Below the pieces are notes generated by a model. The model saw nothing but the letters and a program-made list of their open reading frames with translations. It had not been told where the DNA came from and made no database searches. A program made the position numbers and the translations under genes. This document shows, one piece after another, positions 1 to 5,627 of a stretch of 5,627 nt of DNA. Source of the stretch: JBMNOU01 sp050943215 (GTDB taxonomy: Bacteria; Bacillota; Clostridia; Christensenellales; SZUA-584). Positions within the stretch are counted from its first letter, which is position 1; every line of letters begins with the position of its first letter. The stretch spans positions 1-5,627 of the forward strand of contig JBMNOU010000097.1 of the NCBI GenBank assembly GCA_050943215.1. Reading direction: 5' to 3'.

Positions 1-1
1 G

Positions 2-1474
2 ATGGATCTCAGAGAGATCGCGAAAATGGCGGGAATTAAGTCTGTTACTAAATACAGAAAAGGCGAGCTGCTTGATATGCTCTATGATCTTGACCGAAAA
101 GCGAAAATGGATCAGGAGCAAGAGGTGGAAGAGTCAAATATTCCCTTATATCAGCAAGATATCATAGAAAAGCGCGAACAAGAAGAACCGGATATAATTT
201 CTGAATGCGGAGAATCTGACCAAGAAGAAAGACCACAAAAAGGCGATGAAAAAAAGATCATTGAATATGTCATGGGCAACGACGCCGTAAATGAGCTTCT
301 CAATAAGGGAGATTGTGGCGATGCGATCGGGATACTCGAAGTATTACCCGAAGGCTATGGTTTTCTGCGCAGCGAAAATTATCTGCCCGGCAACAAAGAT
401 GTTTACGTTTCAATGGCCCAGATCAGAAAATTCAACTTAAAGACAGGCGATAAGGTAACAGGAAAAACAAGGCCCGCAAAGGATGCCGAAAAGCTAAATG
501 CGCTGCTGTATATCGAGCAAGTTAACGATGACGCTGTTGAAAAATGTTTAAAGAGAAAGCCTTTTGAAGAACTGACACCTATACATCCTCAAGAACGCTT
601 TACGCTTGAGAGACCAGATGCAACAAAGGATTTGGCCATTCGGCTTATCGATCTGATTGCGCCAATTGGTAAAGGGCAAAGGGGTCTGGTCGTATCGCCG
701 CCCAAAGCGGGTAAAACGATCATGCTTAAAAAGATTGCTAACAGCATTACAACAAACTATCCTGAAGTTTCCCTCATCGTGCTTTTAATAGACGAACGTC
801 CCGAAGAGGTAACGGACATGCAGCGTTCAATTAATGGCGAGGTTGTGTATTCCACCTTTGATGAGAAACCGGAAAATCATACCCGCGTGTCCGAAATGGT
901 AATAGAGCGTGCCAAGCGGCTTGTAGAGCAGGGAAAGGACGTTGTAGTGCTACTCGATAGCATCACGCGTCTGGCACGCGCATATAACCTGATTATTCCG
1001 CCAACAGGCCGGACTCTCTCGGGCGGTCTTGATCCGGGATCTTTATACAAACCAAAACGGTTCTTCGGAGCGGCGCGCAATATCGAGTTTGGCGGCAGCC
1101 TCACCATCATTGCCACGGCTTTGATTGATACCGGCTCAAGGATGGATGAGATTATATATGAAGAGTTCAAAGGAACGGGCAATATGGAAATACACCTTGA
1201 TCGGCGTTTGTCCGAAAAACGCATATTCCCTGCTATTGATCTGCATAAATCAAGCACCAGGAGAGAAGAGCTGCTGTTGTCAAAAAAAGAACTCGATGGC
1301 ATCTGGACGATACGAAAGGTAATGGCAAACGGAAATACGGCGGATGTAACAGAGCAGCTTATTGGCATGCTTGTAAAAACACAGACAAACAATGATTTCC
1401 TTGAGAAGCTAAAAAATTGGATCAGTGTCTGGGATAAAGAAGGATATAATTTCGCACCAAAGCAAAGATTCTAA
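2..1474 (+). CDS. rho: Transcription termination factor Rho (probably 5'-partial)
   Basis: Rho is a hexameric RNA-dependent ATPase and helicase that binds nascent RNA and releases RNA polymerase. Residues 1-30 match the helical Rho N-terminal domain (GIKSVTKYRKGELL). Residues 38-90 form an acidic, Gln/Glu-rich linker. Residues 110-175 are the cold-shock-like RNA-binding domain, with GYGFLR (118-123) and DVYVS (133-137). The ATPase domain has Walker A PPKAGKT (233-239), DERPEEV with the likely catalytic Glu265, Walker B VVLLDS (315-320), the Q-loop region TLSGGLDPG (338-346) and the R-loop FKGTGN (389-394). The C-terminus is complete. The ATG at base 2 lies where other Rho proteins are already inside the domain, so the true start is probably some 10-20 codons upstream of the window; this is inferred from the family pattern. 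It is followed after 12 bases by a membrane acyltransferase gene, probably in the same transcript. The family assignment is essentially certain. Confidence 0.97.
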   Translation: MDLREIAKMAGIKSVTKYRKGELLDMLYDLDRKAKMDQEQEVEESNIPLYQQDIIEKREQEEPDIISECGESDQEERPQKGDEKKIIEYVMGNDAVNELLNKGDCGDAIGILEVLPEGYGFLRSENYLPGNKDVYVSMAQIRKFNLKTGDKVTGKTRPAKDAEKLNALLYIEQVNDDAVEKCLKRKPFEELTPIHPQERFTLERPDATKDLAIRLIDLIAPIGKGQRGLVVSPPKAGKTIMLKKIANSITTNYPEVSLIVLLIDERPEEVTDMQRSINGEVVYSTFDEKPENHTRVSEMVIERAKRLVEQGKDVVVLLDSITRLARAYNLIIPPTGRTLSGGLDPGSLYKPKRFFGAARNIEFGGSLTIIATALIDTGSRMDEIIYEEFKGTGNMEIHLDRRLSEKRIFPAIDLHKSSTRREELLLSKKELDGIWTIRKVMANGNTADVTEQLIGMLVKTQTNNDFLEKLKNWISVWDKEGYNFAPKQRF

Positions 1475-1477
1475 GGA
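1473..1477 (+). promoter_or_regulatory. Ribosome binding site of the membrane acyltransferase gene, overlapping the rho stop
   Basis: AAGGA starts inside the rho TAA stop codon (1472-1474) and lies 9 bases before the ATG at 1487. The site supports this ATG as the start. It also suggests that ribosomes finishing rho could help initiation of the next gene. Confidence 0.7.
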
Positions 1478-1486
1478 TATTGAATA

Positions 1487-3511
1487 ATGTGGGGAAACGC
1501 CTCGTTAACCGATAAGGAACATCTGTATAATAAAGTTGTTTATGTTTATTTTTGTTTCTTTTCAATGTTTATTGCAGAAAGTTTCTCCATAAACACCATA
1601 TATGGCGCCGCTTTATACTTTTCATTTTCCGCGTTATTGAGGATGGTAAGATTAAGGACAAAAATCAGTGATTACTGTCCTTCGGATTGGGTTAAAATAC
1701 CAGTCATCTTATTTTTTTTGCTTTCAATAATATATATCATTATCCTTTATTCTTTTTTATTCATATATCAGCATATGGCTTATGTAATTATCATTATTGC
1801 GCTGCCGTTAGTAGAAAGAGAGATAGAAAACGTATTACTGCGCGAGCGCTTTAAATCTAAATCGTTGGAGAAACTGGATATAATAAAAATAATTTTGCCA
1901 ATAGAGCTGATATTCACGGCAGTCACAGGTCTGATATCGCTGTTGGCGGGGCTACGCGTTTTTATCGTCGTGTTTATCGGCATGGTAATCGGTATGGGAT
2001 TTAATTTTTTCCGTCAGTATGAATTCGCAAATAAACGAGCTGGGTTTCTTTTTGCTGGCATAATACCGAAAAGCGTAAAGAAAATCAGAAGCGCGAAGCT
2101 TTACGATGGAATGGTCATCACGTCGGGTGTTGCTTTTAACATATTTGCTTTTACGTACATGCTGTTTATTATGTATTCGGGAATACATAAATTCTTCTTC
2201 GATTTTTTTATCGTTTTCGGGGGACTGTCTCTTATATTTACGGCCACTTATCTAAGTACTTTCAAAATTGTTAATTCGCCATTAATACAAAAGATTGGCA
2301 AGAATGCGGCTTTTGTACTTGGCACAGCCATTTCAATATTTGCTGTTTATGTATTTAGGGATAGCTGGTTTCATGGTGCGCTGGCGATTTCTATTCAGAC
2401 TGTGCTGCTACTAGCAGGGCTGGTTTTGCAGATGACGGCGACTCTGGGGCTTAAGGAAGATGTACTGCTTGTGTTTAAGCTTTATGACCCAAAAACAGAC
2501 GATAAAGCGCTAAGTGAGAGGGCTGCACGTCTTGAGGTACTGACGGTAGTGATATCCGAGGCCGTTTTTCTGGCGGTTCTTCTGATATTGATATCCAATC
2601 CGGTGTTTTATTTGATGAATGTTAGTGACTATATAATTTATGCGCCATACATTGGAAGCAGCGTAATGGTTATCCCCACCATGTTTCTCTTTATATCTCT
2701 TGTGTATTCCATCAAACAGCCTCTGACAAAAAAATTCGGCCAGAAACTAAAGACATATGTCGATATGACCAACCGGGGCAAGCATAACCCAGATATGGAA
2801 AAAAGGCTCTACAACGTGCTGATAAAAAAATATAAAAAGCGCATTGGCGTTTACATAATTAGGGCATTTCTTAAATCCGTTATGTACCATGCGATAACTG
2901 GAAAAGAGCATGTCGATGATCTGCCCGGGATCTTTGTATTTAACCATGGTGAATTTTACGGGCCGGTTGCCGCCGTTGTCTTTTTGCCGTACGCGATAAG
3001 GCCATGGATCTTGCATAAGATGATTGACAAAAATGAGATAACAAGGCATATATACGATGGGACTTTTAGCAAGATTAAAGGCCTGCCAGAATTTATCAAA
3101 AAACTGATCGCCCGAACAATAAGTCCAATAATCGTCTGGGCGCTTCGTTCGTTTGACCCAATCCCGGTTTATAGAGGTACGGCACGAACAGTTATAAAAA
3201 CTTTCTTGCTGTCCATTGAATGTCTGAACGCCGGGGACAGTATTTTGCTTTTCCCTGAGAATCCAGATGAAGAGTATGAGGAAAAAATCAGCCCGTTTTA
3301 TACGGGTTTCGCGAATCTCGGCAGGATGTATTACAAAAAAACGGGTGAAAGTGTTACTTTCTATCCAGTATATGCCAGTAAACGAAACCGAATACTCAGT
3401 ATTGGTAAAGGGGTTAAATTTAACCCGGATAACGGGAGAAAAGAAAGGGATCGTATCGTTATTACGCTGGAGCAGAGAATGCGCGATATGCAAACCAAAG
3501 ACGATATTTAA
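1487..3511 (+). CDS. Polytopic membrane protein with C-terminal PlsC-like acyltransferase domain
   Basis: This is a two-part protein. Residues 1 to about 410 contain roughly 12 hydrophobic segments (near 16-34, 36-53, 70-93, 97-109, 133-154, 156-175, 208-229, 236-257, 274-290, 297-320, 352-371, 386-408), a layout like a 12-helix MFS-type transporter, although I see no clear MFS signature. Residues about 470-640 resemble a PlsC/lysophospholipid acyltransferase domain: ITGKEHVDDLPGIFVFNHGE (469-489, block I), DPIPVYRG (557-564, block II), LLFPENP (587-593, block III) and FYPVYASK (625-632, block IV). Block I has His487, but the usual HX4D aspartate is Gly492, and block III reads FPEN rather than FPEGTR. 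By analogy with LplT-Aas, where a lysophospholipid flippase works with an acyltransferase, it may move and acylate a lipid or envelope precursor; this is inference, and the substrate is unknown. The start is supported by the AAGGA site. It probably forms an operon with rho, and its stop overlaps that of the convergent YigZ-family gene. Confidence 0.85.
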   Translation: MWGNASLTDKEHLYNKVVYVYFCFFSMFIAESFSINTIYGAALYFSFSALLRMVRLRTKISDYCPSDWVKIPVILFFLLSIIYIIILYSFLFIYQHMAYVIIIIALPLVEREIENVLLRERFKSKSLEKLDIIKIILPIELIFTAVTGLISLLAGLRVFIVVFIGMVIGMGFNFFRQYEFANKRAGFLFAGIIPKSVKKIRSAKLYDGMVITSGVAFNIFAFTYMLFIMYSGIHKFFFDFFIVFGGLSLIFTATYLSTFKIVNSPLIQKIGKNAAFVLGTAISIFAVYVFRDSWFHGALAISIQTVLLLAGLVLQMTATLGLKEDVLLVFKLYDPKTDDKALSERAARLEVLTVVISEAVFLAVLLILISNPVFYLMNVSDYIIYAPYIGSSVMVIPTMFLFISLVYSIKQPLTKKFGQKLKTYVDMTNRGKHNPDMEKRLYNVLIKKYKKRIGVYIIRAFLKSVMYHAITGKEHVDDLPGIFVFNHGEFYGPVAAVVFLPYAIRPWILHKMIDKNEITRHIYDGTFSKIKGLPEFIKKLIARTISPIIVWALRSFDPIPVYRGTARTVIKTFLLSIECLNAGDSILLFPENPDEEYEEKISPFYTGFANLGRMYYKKTGESVTFYPVYASKRNRILSIGKGVKFNPDNGRKERDRIVITLEQRMRDMQTKDDI

Positions 3512-4143
3512 CTATCCTTGGATCCCCTGGTAACTGAATGCTCTATAAGCCTTTGACCAAGCGGCAACGGTATTGTCTTTCCCAGAGATACGTTGGTAAT
3601 AAAATCTTCGAACTGTCCCTCATTACCGCCGGCTACACATATGCGTGCCACAACGTCGTCTGAAAATAGAATATTGTCTATGATATAGCCTGCTTCGCTT
3701 AAGCTTTTTTCAGCCCTGGCCCATGTGGCGTATGAAAATCTGCATTCATAAATACTGCCCGGTATAAGCGTAACCTTTTGAGCCGCGTCGAGCGTATCTG
3801 ACGTGCTCTTTGTGTATGCCCGGACAAGTCCACCGGACCCAAGGAGCGTACCGCCAAAATAACGTGTACAGATCACCAGCACATCGGACAACCCTAAGCT
3901 TTTTATCACCTCAAGCATTGGCAGACCTGCGGTACCCTGAGGTTCGCCGTCATCTGAATAACGCATCTGACCGTTTTCCAATCGAAACGCATAACAGTGA
4001 TGCGTTGCGTTATAATATTGTTTTCTCCGCTGCATGAGTATGGTCTGTGCCTGCTGTTCATCATCTATCCGGCAGGCCAGACCCAAAAAACGTGATTTTT
4101 TGATAATGATGCTCGTTTCAGAAGTGCCTTTGAGCGTGATCAT
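3508..4143 (-). CDS. YigZ/IMPACT family protein (UPF0029)
   Basis: This 211-residue protein has the usual length and layout of the bacterial YigZ family (YvyE in Bacillus). The N-terminal IMPACT-type domain covers about residues 8-120 and carries KKSRFLG (15-21), NATHHCYAF (45-53), SDDGEPQGTAGLPML (63-77) and TRYFGGTLLGSGGLVRAY (93-110). The C-terminal part, about 130-195, fits the ferredoxin-like DUF1949 domain. The eukaryotic relative IMPACT regulates the kinase GCN2 during translation stress; the bacterial role is not firmly established, although folds and nucleic-acid binding have been proposed, so I give no specific function. The start ATG overlaps the tyrS stop in the sequence ATGA, and no strong Shine-Dalgarno site lies ahead of it, so translation probably depends on ribosomes finishing tyrS. 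The stop TAA shares the palindrome TTAA with the stop of the opposing acyltransferase gene. Confidence 0.93.
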   Translation of the reverse strand: MITLKGTSETSIIIKKSRFLGLACRIDDEQQAQTILMQRRKQYYNATHHCYAFRLENGQMRYSDDGEPQGTAGLPMLEVIKSLGLSDVLVICTRYFGGTLLGSGGLVRAYTKSTSDTLDAAQKVTLIPGSIYECRFSYATWARAEKSLSEAGYIIDNILFSDDVVARICVAGGNEGQFEDFITNVSLGKTIPLPLGQRLIEHSVTRGSKDS

Positions 4144-5357
4144 CTTTTATAAACCACTCTGTGAAATACTTTCTTACCTTTTTTTATCAGCATCTGATTG
4201 TTATCAAAGCACGAATCAGTGATAGGCATGAATTCATCCGAAACTTTTTCGCCATTGATGGATACGCCGCCCTGTTTTATCAACCGCCTGCCTTCACCTT
4301 TGGATGAGGTAAGCCCTATGGTCTGCATCAGGTCGATTAGCATTAGATCGGATATTTCGGTGATAACTGTCTCGGGTACGGCACCGTCTTGTTCACCGCC
4401 CGAGAAGAGCGCTTCTGCTGCTGCCTTAGCCTTGTCTGCTTCTTCTGCGCCGTGTACCTGACGTGTTACAGCGTGTGCCAGTGCGATTTTTGCCTCATTA
4501 ATACGTTCATCATGAAATCTGCAAAGTTCTTTTATTTTATCCATCGGTAAAAAGGTCAACAAAGACAGGCATGTTTCGACATCGCTGTCGGCCACGTTCC
4601 GCCAGTACTGGTAGAAATCATATGGTGATGTCTTTTGCGCATCAAGCCATACCGCGCCTTTTTCTGTTTTACCCATCTTGCGTCCGTCACTTGTTAACAA
4701 AAGAGAAAAAGTCATACCGAATGCTTCTTTACGTTCTTTTCTCCTGATAAGATCTGCACCTGCGAGGATATTCGACCATTGGTCGTCTCCTCCCAGCTGC
4801 AGCTTGCAATCAAATTGCCTGTTGAGTACCAAAAAATCGTAAGCTTGCATTAGCATATAGTTAAATTCGAAAAATGTCAGCCCTTTCTCCATTCGGCTCT
4901 TATAGCACTCGGCTGTCAGCATCTTGTTAACGGAAAAGTGGACGCCGATGTCTCGTAAGAATGAAATATAGTTAAGGCTCAACAGCCAGTCTGCATTATT
5001 AATCATAACTGCTTTACCTTCGCCAAAATCCAAAAACCGGCTAATTTGCTTTTTAAAAGCATCCGCGTTTGCCTCTATGTTCTGCTTTGTAAGCATTCTG
5101 CGCAGGTCCGCCTTGCCGGATGGATCACCTATCATTGTCGTTCCGCCGCCGATCAGTGCAATAGGCCTATGACCAGCCTGCTGCATGTGCGCCATAGCCA
5201 TCAGCTGGACATAATGCCCCACATGAAGGCTATCCGCCGTTGCATCGAAACCAATATAAAACGTGATAGGCTCTTTTTTTAGCAGATCAGCAAGCCCATC
5301 GTGCGTTACCTGTTTAATAAACCCTCTTTCTTTCAGTACATCATATACGTTTGACAT
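4140..5357 (-). CDS. tyrS: Tyrosyl-tRNA synthetase (tyrosine--tRNA ligase)
   Basis: This cytoplasmic class I synthetase joins tyrosine to tRNA-Tyr using ATP. At 405 residues it has normal length for a bacterial TyrRS. The Rossmann-fold catalytic domain shows the tyrosine-pocket residues Tyr34 and Asp38 in YIGFD, the HIGH motif as HVGH (45-48), the YMLMQAYD segment (167-174) with Tyr167, Gln171 and Asp174 matching the known substrate-binding Tyr/Gln/Asp, GGDDQW (189-194), and the KMSKS loop as KMGKT (227-231), the form seen in the TyrS rather than the TyrZ branch. Residues about 338-405 form the S4 RNA-binding domain (GEGRRLIKQGGVSINGEKVS) that holds the tRNA. The ATG at 5357 has a strong GAGGAGA site five bases upstream. 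It is transcribed from a near-consensus sigma-A promoter at 5388-5416, with a leader of only about two dozen bases, and it heads an operon with the YigZ-family gene. Confidence 0.98.
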   Translation of the reverse strand: MSNVYDVLKERGFIKQVTHDGLADLLKKEPITFYIGFDATADSLHVGHYVQLMAMAHMQQAGHRPIALIGGGTTMIGDPSGKADLRRMLTKQNIEANADAFKKQISRFLDFGEGKAVMINNADWLLSLNYISFLRDIGVHFSVNKMLTAECYKSRMEKGLTFFEFNYMLMQAYDFLVLNRQFDCKLQLGGDDQWSNILAGADLIRRKERKEAFGMTFSLLLTSDGRKMGKTEKGAVWLDAQKTSPYDFYQYWRNVADSDVETCLSLLTFLPMDKIKELCRFHDERINEAKIALAHAVTRQVHGAEEADKAKAAAEALFSGGEQDGAVPETVITEISDLMLIDLMQTIGLTSSKGEGRRLIKQGGVSINGEKVSDEFMPITDSCFDNNQMLIKKGKKVFHRVVYKR

Positions 5358-5362
5358 AAAAC

Positions 5363-5369
5363 TCTCCTC
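5363..5369 (-). promoter_or_regulatory. Ribosome binding site of tyrS
   Basis: On the - strand the sequence reads GAGGAGA, ending five bases before the tyrS ATG (5357-5355). This near-perfect anti-16S match fixes the start codon. It lies directly within the short leader that follows the tyrS promoter. Confidence 0.85.
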
Positions 5370-5387
5370 ATCCGTTGTTCGTATAGT

Positions 5388-5416
5388 ATTATATCGGTAA
5401 AATTAACGTGTTGCAA
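5388..5416 (-). promoter_or_regulatory. Sigma-A promoter of tyrS
   Basis: On the - strand, a -35 box TTGCAA (5416-5411) is separated by exactly 17 bases from a perfect -10 box TATAAT (5393-5388). Transcription should start near 5381, leaving about 24 bases before the tyrS ATG. That is too short for a T-box or other riboswitch. The assignment rests on match to consensus, spacing and position; the start site is inferred. Confidence 0.8.
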
Positions 5417-5486
5417 ATATGTTTTTTGTATTTAATGTGTTTATAAAAAAAGGTGGGAAAAATGGGTAAAGATAGGAAGTTAATGC

Positions 5487-5515
5487 TGGACAAGTCAATA
5501 TATATCTGATATAAT
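5487..5515 (+). promoter_or_regulatory. Sigma-A promoter reading rightward out of the window
   Basis: On the + strand, TGGACA (5487-5492) and a perfect TATAAT (5510-5515) are separated by 17 bases, with an extended -10 dinucleotide TG at 5507-5508 (TGATATAAT). A second overlapping TATAAT occurs at 5515-5520 but has no good -35 partner. Transcription would begin near 5522 and run off the right edge without reaching a convincing start codon, so the gene served lies beyond 5627. The -35 boxes of this promoter and the tyrS promoter are about 70 bases apart and face opposite ways. AT-rich DNA can give chance matches, but spacing, extended -10 and position all fit. Confidence 0.6.
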
Positions 5516-5627
5516 ATAATAATTAAGAAGAGTATTGGATAGTTCCATTTATTTATTTTTGTTGTTTCTTTAAGTATTATCAGACATCGGAAAAACATCC
5601 TATTTCCGTTAATTGTTATGATACCGT

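Larger units (their letters stand above)
5358..5627. other. Divergent intergenic control region upstream of tyrS
   Basis: This AT-rich stretch has no credible coding sequence. From left to right it holds the tyrS ribosome site and promoter (- strand), about 70 bases of spacer that include an orphan SD-like AAAGGTGG at 5449-5456, the rightward promoter at 5487-5515, and about 105 bases that would be the untranslated leader of an unseen gene. That leader contains a 6-bp inverted repeat, CGGAAA (5588-5593) and TTTCCG (5603-5608) with a 9-base loop; no U-tract follows it, so it does not look like an intrinsic terminator. I see no T-box signature (GGTGGNACCGCG type) on either strand. Confidence 0.6.

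Noticed and set aside
877..1392. A 171-codon open frame on the - strand inside rho
   Set aside because: It is antisense to the most conserved part of Rho, its Ser/Arg-rich product looks like a reverse-frame shadow, and nothing indicates it is translated.
2747..3493. A 248-codon open frame on the - strand, beginning 15 bases after the YigZ-family stop
   Set aside because: It lies wholly antisense to the acyltransferase domain, whose conserved motifs are clearly on the + strand. No ribosome site precedes its ATG, and its predicted product shows no recognisable motif.
5462..5509. A 15-codon + strand open frame preceded by AAAGGTGG at 5449-5456
   Set aside because: The ribosome-site spacing is plausible, but no promoter is visible upstream. 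The frame overlaps the -35 box of the rightward promoter and stops one base before its -10 box, so a chance match is more likely than a leader peptide.
5521..5580. AAGAAGAGTA-like text after the rightward promoter, reminiscent of the start of a T-box stem I
   Set aside because: Only the short AGTA-like piece matches; no other T-box elements are visible before the window ends.
5389..5598. A 69-codon open frame on the - strand upstream of tyrS
   Set aside because: Its Ile/Tyr/Lys-rich product is what AT-rich noncoding DNA gives. It runs across the tyrS promoter, ends inside the -10 box, and lacks a properly spaced ribosome site.
5401..5614. An 8-base inverted repeat, AATTAACG (5401-5408) and CGTTAATT (5607-5614)
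   Set aside because: It is short, AT-rich and about 200 bases apart with no extension, so it is expected by chance and does not suggest mobile-element ends.

Overview
The window looks like chromosomal DNA of a Gram-positive, low-to-moderate GC bacterium, most likely of the Bacillota (class Clostridia). This rests on the style of Rho (a linker inserted after the first helical domain), on a bacterial TyrS with the KMGKT signature, on AG-rich ribosome binding sites and on strongly AT-rich intergenic DNA with near-consensus sigma-A promoters. I cannot name a genus. No mobile element, CRISPR array, tRNA or rRNA is visible.

The layout is two convergent gene pairs followed by a divergent control region. 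On the + strand, 2-1474 is transcription termination factor Rho. It is probably missing its first residues, because the window opens inside the Rho N-terminal domain. Twelve bases later comes a 674-residue membrane protein (1487-3511), with about 12 predicted membrane segments followed by a C-terminal PlsC-like acyltransferase domain whose motifs are atypical. On the - strand, tyrS (5357-4140, tyrosyl-tRNA synthetase) is followed by a YigZ/IMPACT-family gene (4143-3508), the two joined by an ATGA start/stop overlap. The two operons meet tail to tail at 3508-3511, where one TTAA supplies the TAA stop codon on both strands. There is no intergenic space for a terminator.

The 270 bases at 5358-5627 hold two clear sigma-A promoters pointing away from each other. 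One drives tyrS and leaves only a short leader, with no T-box. The other points right, out of the window, toward an unseen gene.

No wholly new system is evident. Three of the four genes are conserved housekeeping or widespread genes. The part most worth attention is the membrane-transporter-like/acyltransferase fusion directly behind rho: its domain pairing suggests membrane lipid or envelope-precursor handling, but its catalytic motif lacks the usual aspartate and its substrate cannot be read from sequence.
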